Assembly: GCA_016464795.1 (NCBI GenBank)
Contig: JAEKNN010000030.1
Coordinates: 1-64,000, forward strand
Length of the DNA: 64,000 nt
From: Candidatus Amunia macphersoniae
GTDB lineage: Bacteria > Chloroflexota > Dormibacteria > Aeolococcales > Aeolococcaceae
Direction of reading: 5' to 3'
This document shows positions 34,723 to 43,239 of the stretch, one piece after another. The notes under the pieces were generated by a model. The model made no database searches and was not told the origin of the DNA. It worked only from the letters and a program-made list of their open reading frames with translations. The translations under genes and the position numbers were made by a program. Positions within the stretch are counted from its first letter, which is position 1. Each line of letters starts with the position of its first letter.

Positions 34723-36436
34723 GCACCAGGTAGGCCAGCAGCGCCAGGGTCCACGGCATGTTGTGCCGGATGATCGCGCCCTCGTTGCGCACGTAGCGGC
34801 TCGTCGACACCCCGACGCTCGCCGTCTGCGGGGCCACCGGCTTGCCCACCTCCGCTCCCACCGAGTTCAGTGAGGGAAGCAGCAGCAACGGGAAGTGGAG
34901 CAGCTTGCCGACGGTGTTCTGGAACGCCCCGAACAGCGCGTTGGTCGAGGTGTTGCTGCCCGAGAGGGCCACGCCGATCCAGCCGAGGATCGGGGCGATC
35001 AGGATGAACGCGGTGCCCGCCTTGGAGAAGGCGAACGCAAGTGAGTTGCCGAGCCCCCCGAAGGTGAAGACGAACGCCAGCCCGAAGATCAGCACGCCGA
35101 CGATCAGCGCACCCCACATCTGGTGGAAGGTGCGTGACGCGACCTCACGGAACTGCCCGGCCGAGGGACGCAGCAAGAGCAGCATCACGATCCAGGCGCT
35201 GGCGATCGCTGTCCCGGCGATGAACGGGGTGAAGTTGAAGACCGAGACCACCGTCTTGCCTGTCACCGACGACACCGCGCTGACGCTGGCCTTGGCGAGG
35301 CTGTAGGCGGGCAGGCGCGACCAGGGACCGGTCCAGGCGACCACCACCGCGATGAGCACCAGGAACGGAAGCACCGCTCCGACGATCTGACGGGTGGCCA
35401 GCGGCTCCTCGCGGGGGCGGGCGTCCTCGGAGATGGGCACCCCGCCATAGCCGAGCACGGTGCGCGGCCGCCAAACCCGCAGGAAGAGCAGGGTGACGGT
35501 GAACGCGGTCAGCGCGCCCACCACGTCGGGGAGGTAAGGGCCGAAGAACTGGGAGACCGGGAACTGCCCGAGGATGTACCCGAATGAACCCACTATCGCC
35601 AGGGGCCAGCCGTCGCGCAGGCCGCGCCGGCCGCTCACCAGGTAGATGAGGATCCATGGCGGCAGCAGCGCGAGCACCGCGACGATGCGGCCAATCGATG
35701 CCGTCAGCGCGTTGAGCGACAGTCCCGTGACCGCCGCCAAGGAGATGATCGGTGCGCCCAGCGCCCCGAATGACACAGGAGCGTTGTTGGCGATCGCGGC
35801 GACCCGGATGGCATCGATCTCGACCACACCGAGACTGACGAGAATCGGCGCCACCACCGCCCAGGGATAGCCGAACCCGACAAGTCCCTCCAGGAGCGCG
35901 CCGAACGCCCAGGCCAGCAGGATGGTCTGGACCCGGATGTCGGCGGTGGCCTGGGAGACCAGCCAGCGCTGAAACGTGGGGAACACGCCGGTGACCATCA
36001 GGGTGTTGAAGATCACCACCCCCCAGAGCGTGATCCAGTCGACGGCGATGAGGCCGGTGAGGGCGCCGTACAGGAACGACTTGGCGGTGAGGTCGGCCGG
36101 CGCCTCCCAGAACGTGATCGCCAGCCCAACCGTCACCGCGGCGCCGATGATCGTGGCCACCCAGGCGCTGAGGCGGAAGACGGCGAGCAGGACCAGCAAC
36201 ACGATCACCGGCACCAGCGCCACCAGCGCGGTCAGCGCGAGGTTGCGCGCGGGATCCAGCACCTGATGAAACGCGGCGACGACCATGTGGTCCTCTCGGG
36301 TTCGACTGCTGAGCGACGGGATGATAGCCCAGGGTCACGTGCTCCTACGTCCCGCCCGCCTGCGGCCCCCGATCGACCTGCGCGACGCCTCCGCCCGGCG
36401 TCTGCTTTGCAGCGGCTACCCGCCGCTGGCGTTCGG

Positions 36437-37432
36437 CTACTGAGAGGGGAGTGTCGCGAGATCCGCGACGCGGCGGAGAGGCGTCGGCCGCCCCGGCGCG
36501 CTGACGCTCGGCGACCGCCACTCGCCAGAGGCCAGCACGTGGTCGACGAACCGCCGCGCCATCGGCGGCAGGTCGAGCTGCCCAACCAGGTGAAAGGGCC
36601 TGCTCAAGGGCGTGCCGGGAAGCGGCACCTCGACGAGGCGCCCGCCCGCCAGTTCGGAGACGACAGTCTCCCGAGCCACCAGAGTCGCGCCCAGCCCCGC
36701 GACCGCGCCGGCGATGACGGCGCCGTGGGAGCCGAGGGTGAGACAGGGCGCATCGTTGCCGAGGGAGTGGAGGATGCTCTCGAGGGTCGCCCGCATCCCA
36801 CTGCCGGGCTCGCGGAGCAGCCAGGCCGTCTCGTGCCCGCGCACCCCGTGCCGTCCGGGTGTGGCGACGATGACGAGATCATTGGCATGCACTGCGTAGG
36901 TCACCATGCCGGAGTCCAGTGGAGGCCGGCCGGCAACCGCAAGGTCGACATGATGGCCGCGCAGCCGGCTCCACACCCTGTTGCGCGGCGCCACCTCCAG
37001 CTCGACACCGACGTCGGGCAGCAGCCCGCGGAAACCGGCGAGCAGGTCTGGTAGGTGAACCTCGGCGACGCTGCTGACGGCGGCGATCCGCAACCATCCG
37101 CGGTCCGGGCTCGCCTCGCCCAGGGCTGCCATCGCCGCCGCCTCGAGCTCGCCGAGCAGGTGCCGCACACGTTCCGCGTACCGGACCCCCGCCGGCGTGA
37201 GCCTGACCCCGCGACCCGCCCTCTCGATGAGCGCAGCGCCGATCTGCCGCTGCAGCGAAGCGACCGACGCCGAGACGGCGGACTCTGTGACATTGAGCTG
37301 CTCGGCGCCGGCTCGGACTGAGCCGAGCTCGGCCACAGCTGCGAAGGTGCGCAGCTGTCCGGCCGTGACCGCGAGCACGCTGTTGCGCCGAGCCCGGGAG
37401 AGGCTCCCCAGCGGTGGGCTGTCCGACGACAT
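36437..37432 (-). CDS. LysR family transcriptional regulator
   Basis: A 331-residue regulator. Residues about 22-82 form the winged helix (LRTFAAVAELGSVRAGAEQLNVTESAVSASVASLQRQIGAALIER), a linker helix follows, and residues about 110-310 are the periplasmic-binding-like effector domain (LRIAAVSSVAEVHLPDLLAGFRGLLPDV, DLAVAGRPP). It resembles the CbbR/CysB-like side of the family. The effector could be glycolate or glyoxylate, by context only. The promoter reads TCGACT, 17 bases, AATGAT, then six bases to the ATG at 37432, so the mRNA is probably leaderless. It is upstream of and codirectional with the permease gene. Confidence 0.87.
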   Translation of the reverse strand: MSSDSPPLGSLSRARRNSVLAVTAGQLRTFAAVAELGSVRAGAEQLNVTESAVSASVASLQRQIGAALIERAGRGVRLTPAGVRYAERVRHLLGELEAAAMAALGEASPDRGWLRIAAVSSVAEVHLPDLLAGFRGLLPDVGVELEVAPRNRVWSRLRGHHVDLAVAGRPPLDSGMVTYAVHANDLVIVATPGRHGVRGHETAWLLREPGSGMRATLESILHSLGNDAPCLTLGSHGAVIAGAVAGLGATLVARETVVSELAGGRLVEVPLPGTPLSRPFHLVGQLDLPPMARRFVDHVLASGEWRSPSVSAPGRPTPLRRVADLATLPSQ

Positions 37433-37524
37433 GGGGCGATCATTTCAAATCCTCAACTTGGAGTCGAGCGAAATCGGTGGCGAGGTATGAGCCAGGGCTC
37501 AACGATCAGTGCAGACATTCTTGA

Positions 37525-37553
37525 TTGACACCCTGCAGAGCCCTCCATAGGCT
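37525..37553 (+). promoter_or_regulatory. Near-consensus sigma70-type promoter of the membrane-protein operon
   Basis: TTGACA (37525-37530), a 17-base spacer, and TAGGCT (37548-37553). Transcription should start near 37560, giving a leader of about 145 bases before the first gene at 37705. This is the best -35/-10 pair I see in the window. Confidence 0.65.
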
Positions 37554-37704
37554 TGCGCTGACCTGCATGCCCCGGTGAGCGACTCGTTGTCGGGGTCACG
37601 CGGGTTGGGCAGACAGCCCAAGCGCTGCCGGTCAGACACCAGTGCCGGCGCACAAGAGAGTCGAGGAAGGCGCGTCGGACCTCACCAATTGGGAGGAGAG
37701 CACG

Positions 37705-38013
37705 ATGACCGACGCTGGGGTGGTCCACCGCTGGCTGCTGGGCTTGGCCGCGGCCCTGATCGTGGTCATCATCGCGGCAACGCTCGTCCTGGTGATCGTC
37801 AACCACGCCAGGGCGATCCTCGTCTCGGTGACCCGCAGCCGGCACGCGGTCTCGCGGGTTCACTCCAACGTCGCCGCCATCGCTGAGCTGGGAGCCGCAG
37901 CCACCACCACCGACCGCATCCTGGCCGGCGCGCTGGGCATCGAGGCCAAGGTCCACCTGGTCGCCGATGCCCTCGAGCGAACCAACGTGCCGGCCGGGCG
38001 GGGAGGGCGCTGA
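37705..38013 (+). CDS. Membrane operon protein 1 (single-TM, unknown)
   Basis: A 102-residue protein of unknown family. One membrane helix (WLLGLAAALIVVIIAATLVLVIV, about 10-32) is followed by a soluble helical tail of about 70 residues containing AVSRVHSNVAAIAELGAAATTTDRILAGALGIEAKVHLVADAL. The tail pattern (repeated Ala/Thr/Asn heptads) recurs in the proteins downstream, suggesting a shared helical bundle. A strong site, GGGAGGAG, lies before the ATG. It is first in a six-gene run with gaps of 2 bases or overlaps. Confidence 0.75.
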   Translation: MTDAGVVHRWLLGLAAALIVVIIAATLVLVIVNHARAILVSVTRSRHAVSRVHSNVAAIAELGAAATTTDRILAGALGIEAKVHLVADALERTNVPAGRGGR

Positions 38014-38015
38014 GC

Positions 38016-38393
38016 ATGCAGACGTCCGCGCAGAGCCAGCTGCTGTGGTGGCTGGCCCTCGCCACCGGGGCCCTGGTGATCATCGTCGTCGCCACCCTGT
38101 TGACGCTGGTGCTCACCGAGGCGAGCGCCATCGCTGAGGAAGCGCAGATCATCAGCCACAAGGCCAGGAGCGTCAGCCTCGCGACCATCAAGCTTCTCTA
38201 CGCGCTCCGGATCAACTCCGCCCTCACCGGCGTGGGCGACGGGGCCGGAGCCATCCTGCGCCAGGCGGGGCGTGTTGTTGTGCACGTGCAGTCGTGTCCC
38301 GGCTGCCCCAATTGCCGATCGCCGCGCGAGCTGCAGCCATCCGCTGTCAGGCCGAAGGGGCCGGGGCCGCCCGGCCCGTCGAGCTGGACATGA
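38016..38393 (+). CDS. Membrane operon protein 2 (single-TM, Cys-containing tail)
   Basis: A 125-residue protein of unknown family. The membrane helix is LLWWLALATGALVIIVVATLLTLVL (about 9-33), and a helical segment (ASAIAEEAQIISHKARSVSLATIKLLYALRINSALTGVGDGAGAIL) follows. The tail holds three closely spaced cysteines (CPGCPNC) and ends Pro-rich. The ATG at 38016 is two bases after the previous stop. Its stop overlaps the next start (ATGA, 38390-38393). Confidence 0.65.
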   Translation: MQTSAQSQLLWWLALATGALVIIVVATLLTLVLTEASAIAEEAQIISHKARSVSLATIKLLYALRINSALTGVGDGAGAILRQAGRVVVHVQSCPGCPNCRSPRELQPSAVRPKGPGPPGPSSWT

Positions 38394-38674
38394 TCGTTCT
38401 GCTCATGGTGCTCACTGCCCTCTTGACAGTCGTGTTCTTCGTCGTGCTGCTGCGCTTCCTAGCGGCCATTGCCGCCCGCCTGCACTCGATCGGCGGCTCC
38501 TTGGGGCAGATCAACGTTGAGGTAGCAGGCGTCCAGGGACACACCTCCTTCATCACACCGGAGCTGACCAAGCTCAACAACGGGCTCGGCAGTGCCAACG
38601 CGGGCCTGGCCGCCGTCGACGGCGGTCTGGTCGCTCTGGCGGAAGCGGCCGTCGCCCAGAGGGGATACCGATGA
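38390..38674 (+). CDS. Membrane operon protein 3 (single-TM, unknown)
   Basis: A 94-residue protein with an N-terminal membrane helix (IVLLMVLTALLTVVFFVVLLRFL, 2-24) and a soluble tail with LHSIGGSLGQINVEVAGVQGHTSFITPELTKLNNGLGSANAGLAAVDGGLVAL. The repeated NxGLxxxxxGL pattern in the tail resembles protein 5. I chose the ATG at 38390 because it overlaps the upstream stop (ATGA) and directly begins the membrane helix. It overlaps the next gene in the same way (38671-38674). The function is unknown. Confidence 0.7.
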   Translation: MIVLLMVLTALLTVVFFVVLLRFLAAIAARLHSIGGSLGQINVEVAGVQGHTSFITPELTKLNNGLGSANAGLAAVDGGLVALAEAAVAQRGYR

Positions 38675-38991
38675 TCGCCGACGACGGGCAGTACACAGCA
38701 GTCCTGGTGATCTGGACGCTCCTTCTCGTTCTGGTGGTGCTCGTGCTGCTCCCGGCCAGCCTGTTGGCGGCGGCCCGCCTGGTCAGGTCTGCGCGCAGGG
38801 TCGACGCACGGTTGGCCGCGACCCTGAAGGCCGCGACGGCCATCGTCGACAACACCGCACCCACCCGCGGCCTGCTCGATACGACCATCCGGTCGGCCAG
38901 CGACGTGCTGGCGACTGTGCGCGGCATCGACCAGCACGCCGGCGCCACCGAGGGCGTCCTGGTCAGGCGTGCCGCCGGCGCGAAGTCGTGA
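38671..38991 (+). CDS. Membrane operon protein 4 (single-TM, unknown)
   Basis: A 106-residue protein. The membrane helix LVIWTLLLVLVVLVLLPASLLAAARLV (about 12-38) is followed by RVDARLAATLKAATAIVDNTAPTRGLLDTTIRSASDVLATVRGIDQHAGA, a helical tail with regularly spaced Thr, Ala and Asn residues. VDNTA here and ADNTA in protein 5 hint at common descent. The start overlaps the previous stop (ATGA) and the stop overlaps the next GTG (38988-38991). The function is unknown. Confidence 0.72.
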   Translation: MIADDGQYTAVLVIWTLLLVLVVLVLLPASLLAAARLVRSARRVDARLAATLKAATAIVDNTAPTRGLLDTTIRSASDVLATVRGIDQHAGATEGVLVRRAAGAKS

Positions 38992-39278
38992 GCCTCGACA
39001 GCTGGGACAGCGTTCTGACGATCGTTTCGATGGTCGTCGCCTCGATCCTTGCCATCGTGCTGGCGGTCACCCTGGTGTTGACCGCCGCGGCCCTTGGACG
39101 GGTCCGCCGCGCGGCTGCGCAGCTCCCCGGCGGGCTCGAGGCCGCCGCCGACAACACCGCCAGCCTGCCCGACCAGATCCCCACCATCAACAGCGCCTTG
39201 ACCGCCATCCAGGATGGCCTCGACTCCGTCGACACCAGCGTCCTCGGCATCGCGCGCGCCTACGGCCTGGTGCGCTGA
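38988..39278 (+). CDS. Membrane operon protein 5 (single-TM, unknown)
   Basis: A 96-residue protein with a membrane helix (IVSMVVASILAIVLAVTLVLTAAAL, about 12-36) and a tail with LPGGLEAAADNTASLPDQIPTINSALTAIQDGLDSVDTSVLGIARAYGLVR. The start is a GTG overlapping the previous stop by four bases. The next gene begins 10 bases after its stop. The function is unknown; its architecture is the same as proteins 1-4. Confidence 0.72.
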   Translation: MSLDSWDSVLTIVSMVVASILAIVLAVTLVLTAAALGRVRRAAAQLPGGLEAAADNTASLPDQIPTINSALTAIQDGLDSVDTSVLGIARAYGLVR

Positions 39279-39288
39279 GGGTGACGCC

Positions 39289-40878
39289 ATGACTCGTCGC
39301 GCGGAGCGCAATTTCAACACGTTGTCCTGGTCAGTGGTGGTGTTCGTCGGCCTGGTCGTGATCACGCTCGTCCTGGCGCTGCAGCTCTTTCCCCGCCTGA
39401 GCAGCGGCCAGCGGGTCCTCGACGGCGCGCGTCCCGCATTCACCGACGAGCGCGTCGCCGGCGACGTCGCAGGAGTCAAGATGGTGTCGAACATCGTCGA
39501 CCTCGCCGACCCGCTGGTCAGGGATCCGCGGACAGCGCCCGAGGTCACCGGGCTCATCGCCTATGTGTCACAGCAGACCGGCCTTCCCCAAGCTGCTGTT
39601 GTCAGCGCGCTGCAATCCAAGTTCCCCCACTCGTTGGCACTGCTGCAGGCGATCCCACTGCAATCGGTCAGCGCTGAGCTCCCTCAGCTGATCGCGTTCG
39701 TGGCGAGCCATTCCACGCTCACACCCGTGGCTCTCCTCGCCGCCCTCAACCAGAACTTCCCTCACCTCGCCCAAGCGATCAATGCCCTGCCACGCATGAC
39801 CTCAGGCTGGAACAACGTACCGGGCACGGCTGGCGTGACCCGGTTCGACGGCTCGCCGGTGACCACCGTCCCGCAGGTGCGCGACTACCTTGCCGGCGAT
39901 GTGGTCGGCGCTGTCCAGAGCCAGCGGGCCAACTTCCAGACGCTGGACCGCACCTCGCCCGGGCTTGTTGTCATCCCCGCGGTGCTGCTGGCGATCGGGA
40001 TCATCGCCACCCTGTACGGACTGGTGATGCTTCTGGCCCTGCGGCGGGTCGGGGTGCTCGATACGGGCAGCCGTGAGCGCCGGCTCACACTGGGCGCGTG
40101 GGCAGTCGTCGGCGTGGTCGGGATCATCGTGCTCGCGCTCGTCCCCATCTGGTCTCTGGTCGGGCGTCTCGACGCCGGCCAGTCAGTGCTCGACAACCTC
40201 CGGCCCGCATTCACCGACGCCCGAGTCGCGGGCGATGCGGCCGGCGTGAGCATGGTCTCGACCATCGTCGACGTGGCCGATCCGATCGTCCTCGAGTCGG
40301 GTGGAGCCGCCTCCGAGGTGCCCAAACTGGTGAGCTTCGTGGCCACGGCCACGGGTTTGTCTGCTGCCCAGGTCCTGTCTGCCATCCAGCAGAACTTCCC
40401 CCACGTCTACGGGCTGCTCAACGCCATCCCGCTGGAGTCGGTCACTGCCGAGCAGTCTGGGCTGACCACCTTCCTGACCACCACTTTGAAGATCACGCCC
40501 GACCAGTTGAACGCCGCCCTGCAGAAGAATTTCCCGCAGATCGCACAGAGCCTGGCGGTGCTCCCTGCGGTCACCGCCGGATGGGCCAACGTGCCCGGTA
40601 CCCAGAATCTCACAAGGTTCGACGGGACCCCGGTGCGATCGGTGACGCAGGTGCGCAACTACTTCGCGCTCGACGTGGTTCCGGCTCTGCAGACGACGCG
40701 AGCCGACTTTCAACGGCTCGATGGTTTGCCGCCGCCGGTCACCTGGGTCCCGCCACTTCTCCTCATCGCCGGTGGCCTCGTCCTCTACTACTCCCTGGTG
40801 ATGATGTACATCTGGCGGCCTCGACCGCGAGGCTCGCCGGCGGTCGATAGGTCCGCCAATCGGGCACCTGCAGCGTAG
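39289..40878 (+). CDS. Membrane operon protein 6: duplicated 4-TM protein with NFP repeats
   Basis: A 529-residue protein made of two homologous halves offset by about 257 residues. Each half is TM helix, external domain, TM helix. Matching blocks are GQRVLDGARPAFTD (from residue 40) and GQSVLDNLRPAFTD (from residue 297), NVPGT...TRFDGSPVTTVPQVRDYL and NVPGT...TRFDGTPVRSVTQVRNYF. Within each half a motif of the form ALxxxFPxxxxxxxAIP or ALP occurs twice, giving four copies. It has no family I recognise. Membrane helices lie near 13-34, 224-247, 268-290 and 490-510. GAGG precedes the ATG at 39289. It closes the six-gene operon and is probably its structural core. Confidence 0.8.
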   Translation: MTRRAERNFNTLSWSVVVFVGLVVITLVLALQLFPRLSSGQRVLDGARPAFTDERVAGDVAGVKMVSNIVDLADPLVRDPRTAPEVTGLIAYVSQQTGLPQAAVVSALQSKFPHSLALLQAIPLQSVSAELPQLIAFVASHSTLTPVALLAALNQNFPHLAQAINALPRMTSGWNNVPGTAGVTRFDGSPVTTVPQVRDYLAGDVVGAVQSQRANFQTLDRTSPGLVVIPAVLLAIGIIATLYGLVMLLALRRVGVLDTGSRERRLTLGAWAVVGVVGIIVLALVPIWSLVGRLDAGQSVLDNLRPAFTDARVAGDAAGVSMVSTIVDVADPIVLESGGAASEVPKLVSFVATATGLSAAQVLSAIQQNFPHVYGLLNAIPLESVTAEQSGLTTFLTTTLKITPDQLNAALQKNFPQIAQSLAVLPAVTAGWANVPGTQNLTRFDGTPVRSVTQVRNYFALDVVPALQTTRADFQRLDGLPPPVTWVPPLLLIAGGLVLYYSLVMMYIWRPRPRGSPAVDRSANRAPAA

Positions 40879-40947
40879 CCGCGCGCGGCTTCGTCGAACA
40901 GGTCACTGCGTCCTTCGGCGTGGTCTCCTAAAAACCCCTCGGGTCGT

Positions 40948-42120
40948 TCAACCGGCGTCGGCCGAGACCGAGGCAGCGAGATCCACCAGCCGGCGCAGAC
41001 CCTCGCTCACCGCCGCGGCCGGCGAGGCCAGGGAGACGCGCAGGAACCCCTCACCGCGCTCACCGAATGCCGAGCCCGGCGCCACCGCCACGCCAAGCTC
41101 GTCGAGCAACCGCATCGCCAGCACGCGCGATGGGATCCCGGTGCTGCGGACGTCGACCCACAGGTAGAACGCGCCCTGGGGCGTGAATGCTTGCAACGGA
41201 GACCCCTCGAGCACCGAGAGCGCCAGCTCGCGCCGCTCCAGGTACGCATCGCGCATTGCCCGCACAATCTCCTGGGGCCCGGTCACCGCGGCCAGCGCCG
41301 CGTGCTGGGTTGGCGTGTTGACGCAGGAGATGAGCGGTTCCTGGCACTTTGCCAGCGTCGCCGAGAGCTCCCGAGGCGCGACCGCATACCCGATTCGCCA
41401 GCCGGTCATCGCGTACGTCTTCGAGAAGCTGTACACCGAGACCACTCGCTCTGGGGAGATCGACGCCGGGCTGACGAAGCTGCCGTCGAAGCTGATCTCG
41501 TCGTAGCACTCGTCGGAGACCAGCCAGAGGCCGTGGCGGTCGGCAAAGTCGAGCAGCTCGGTCATGCGGGCCCGGTCGATCACAGCGCCGAGCGGGTTCG
41601 ACGGCGAGTTGACGACCATGACCGAGGTGCGCTCGCTGACCAGCTGCTCCAACGTGTCCACCGTGGGCACGAAGCCCGATTCCAACGTCAGCGGATAGCT
41701 CACAGCAGTGAGGTTCAGCAACCGCGCCATCATCAGGAAGTTCGGCCACGCCGGGTCGGGCAGGAGGATCTCGTCGCCCGGGCATGTCAATGTCAGCAGC
41801 GCCGCGTAGATCGCCTCCACCCCTCCCTGGGTGACGATCGTCTGCTCAGGCGCAACCAGGTAGCCGTTGCGCTCGCGCACCTTCTCGGCGAGTGCCTCGC
41901 GCAGCGGCGGGATCCCTGCGCTCGGCATGTACCCGGTGTGGCCCTCCAGCGCGGCGACGTGTGCGGCCTCGACGATGTGCGCCGGCGTCGGGAAGTCCGG
42001 TTCGCCCACCTCCAGGCGAAGCACATCGGGCCGTCCCCACGCCGCGTCCATGATCTCGCGGATGCCCGACCGCGCCATGCCGGTGACCGCCGGGTTCAGG
42101 CGTGACGACTTGGTGCTCAC
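40948..42120 (-). CDS. Class I/II PLP aminotransferase
   Basis: A 390-residue aspartate-aminotransferase-fold enzyme. Blocks are RLEVGEPDFPTPAHI, YMPSAGIPPLREALAEKV, VVNSPSNPLGAVIDR (PLP-binding Asn), DECYDEISFDG (Asp and Tyr), and SFSKTYAMTGWRIGYAV with the Schiff-base Lys. The substrate is not predictable. The GTG start lies three bases after the amidohydrolase stop, so it is the last gene of the six-gene Lrp-led operon. It is convergent with the membrane-protein operon. Together with the second aminotransferase across the divergent promoter, it suggests amino-group removal in the pathway. Confidence 0.88.
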   Translation of the reverse strand: MSTKSSRLNPAVTGMARSGIREIMDAAWGRPDVLRLEVGEPDFPTPAHIVEAAHVAALEGHTGYMPSAGIPPLREALAEKVRERNGYLVAPEQTIVTQGGVEAIYAALLTLTCPGDEILLPDPAWPNFLMMARLLNLTAVSYPLTLESGFVPTVDTLEQLVSERTSVMVVNSPSNPLGAVIDRARMTELLDFADRHGLWLVSDECYDEISFDGSFVSPASISPERVVSVYSFSKTYAMTGWRIGYAVAPRELSATLAKCQEPLISCVNTPTQHAALAAVTGPQEIVRAMRDAYLERRELALSVLEGSPLQAFTPQGAFYLWVDVRSTGIPSRVLAMRLLDELGVAVAPGSAFGERGEGFLRVSLASPAAAVSEGLRRLVDLAASVSADAG

Positions 42121-42123
42121 GCT

Positions 42124-43239
42124 TCAGCCACCGACCACGCGGAGGTGATACAGCTCACGCGCATTTCGTTCGAAGATGCGCTCACCTGTCTCATCCAGCC
42201 AGGCCGCGCTCACCGAGCCCGCCAGTCGTTCGCGTACCGTCCGCCACGCGTCGCGAAGCACCACGCAGCCGAACCAGTGGCTCTCCGGGAGTCCGTGGCC
42301 ATCGCTGCCCAGGGTGATGCGCGCTGTCGGCGCCACATCGAGCAGTCGGAGCAGGCGGTCGGCGGTGGTGGCAGGGCTGAAGAGGTTGCAGAGCGAGTAC
42401 TCAGTCCACACGCGTGGCCGAACCGACGCCAGGTATCCGGCCTGCTCGTGCCACGGGTAGGAGGCGTGGATGAGCACGACATCGACGCTCGAGCCGGCCG
42501 GAGTGCGCAGCACCTCATCGAGCAACAGCGGATCGGACTCGGCCAAGCGGATCTCGGAGTCGCCCATCCCGGTGTGCACCTGCAGCGGCAGGCCGGCATC
42601 CGCGCACCGTTCCAGGACTCGGTGGAACAGCAGGTCGCGCAACGCCTTGCCGCTGCGTCGCAGCGCCACGCCGGCGGTGCGGTCGGCCGCCAGACCGCGC
42701 TCCGCCTTCTCGAGAGTCGCGTCGGGATCCACCGCGAGACCGGTGCGGTAGGCGAGCACTGTCTTGAAGCCCACTGCACCGTCGGCCACCGCCTTGCCCA
42801 TGTACGTGTCGACGGCGTCGACCACCTCCGCGGCGTCGGCACCCTCCTCCAGCAGCCGATCGACGACTGGCTCGAGGCGGGCGAGCTCCCACACCGGCAC
42901 ACCGGCCACCTCGGCGTAGCGCGCCGCGTCCCCCGGCGCAAGACCCTGCCAGCCGGCGTCCAGCACCATCCCCGTGATGTCGGCGTCGGCGAAGAGGGCA
43001 CGAACGTAGCCGCTCCAGTCGGCACGCGCGCCGTCATCGCGCGCCGACACCGCGTCCGCCGGCTCGACCCCGAGGCGACGCGCCACGCGGATGCGAAGCA
43101 TCTCCACTGCCAGCCGCGCCGGTTGCAGCGCCAGCCGTCGCTGATCGCCGTTCGGCCCCCCCTCCACGTCCAGGCTGAACCCGCTCAGGTCCAGGGGTGT
43201 GAACGCCAGAGGGAAGGGATGGGCGTGGTCATCGATCAC
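42124..43239 (-). CDS. Amidohydrolase-2 family protein (FluG N-terminal-like)
   Basis: A 371-residue TIM-barrel metal hydrolase. DDHAHPFPLAF gives the HxH metal pair, PLQVHTGMGD a third His, VVLIHASYPWHEQAGYLA a fourth, and ITLGSDGHGLPESHW the catalytic Asp. The pattern resembles the amidohydrolase half of fungal FluG proteins and related bacterial enzymes that sit beside glutamine synthetase-like genes. That is the case here, with the ligase three genes upstream in the same operon. Its ATG overlaps the APC permease stop (43236-43239). It probably hydrolyses an amide or decarboxylates a product of the pathway. Confidence 0.82.
   Translation of the reverse strand: MIDDHAHPFPLAFTPLDLSGFSLDVEGGPNGDQRRLALQPARLAVEMLRIRVARRLGVEPADAVSARDDGARADWSGYVRALFADADITGMVLDAGWQGLAPGDAARYAEVAGVPVWELARLEPVVDRLLEEGADAAEVVDAVDTYMGKAVADGAVGFKTVLAYRTGLAVDPDATLEKAERGLAADRTAGVALRRSGKALRDLLFHRVLERCADAGLPLQVHTGMGDSEIRLAESDPLLLDEVLRTPAGSSVDVVLIHASYPWHEQAGYLASVRPRVWTEYSLCNLFSPATTADRLLRLLDVAPTARITLGSDGHGLPESHWFGCVVLRDAWRTVRERLAGSVSAAWLDETGERIFERNARELYHLRVVGG

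Noticed and set aside
35145-36338. 397-codon minus-strand frame in the permease gene's alternative phase
   Set aside because: It is the third-position shadow of lctP and reads as Arg/Gly/His-rich nonsense.
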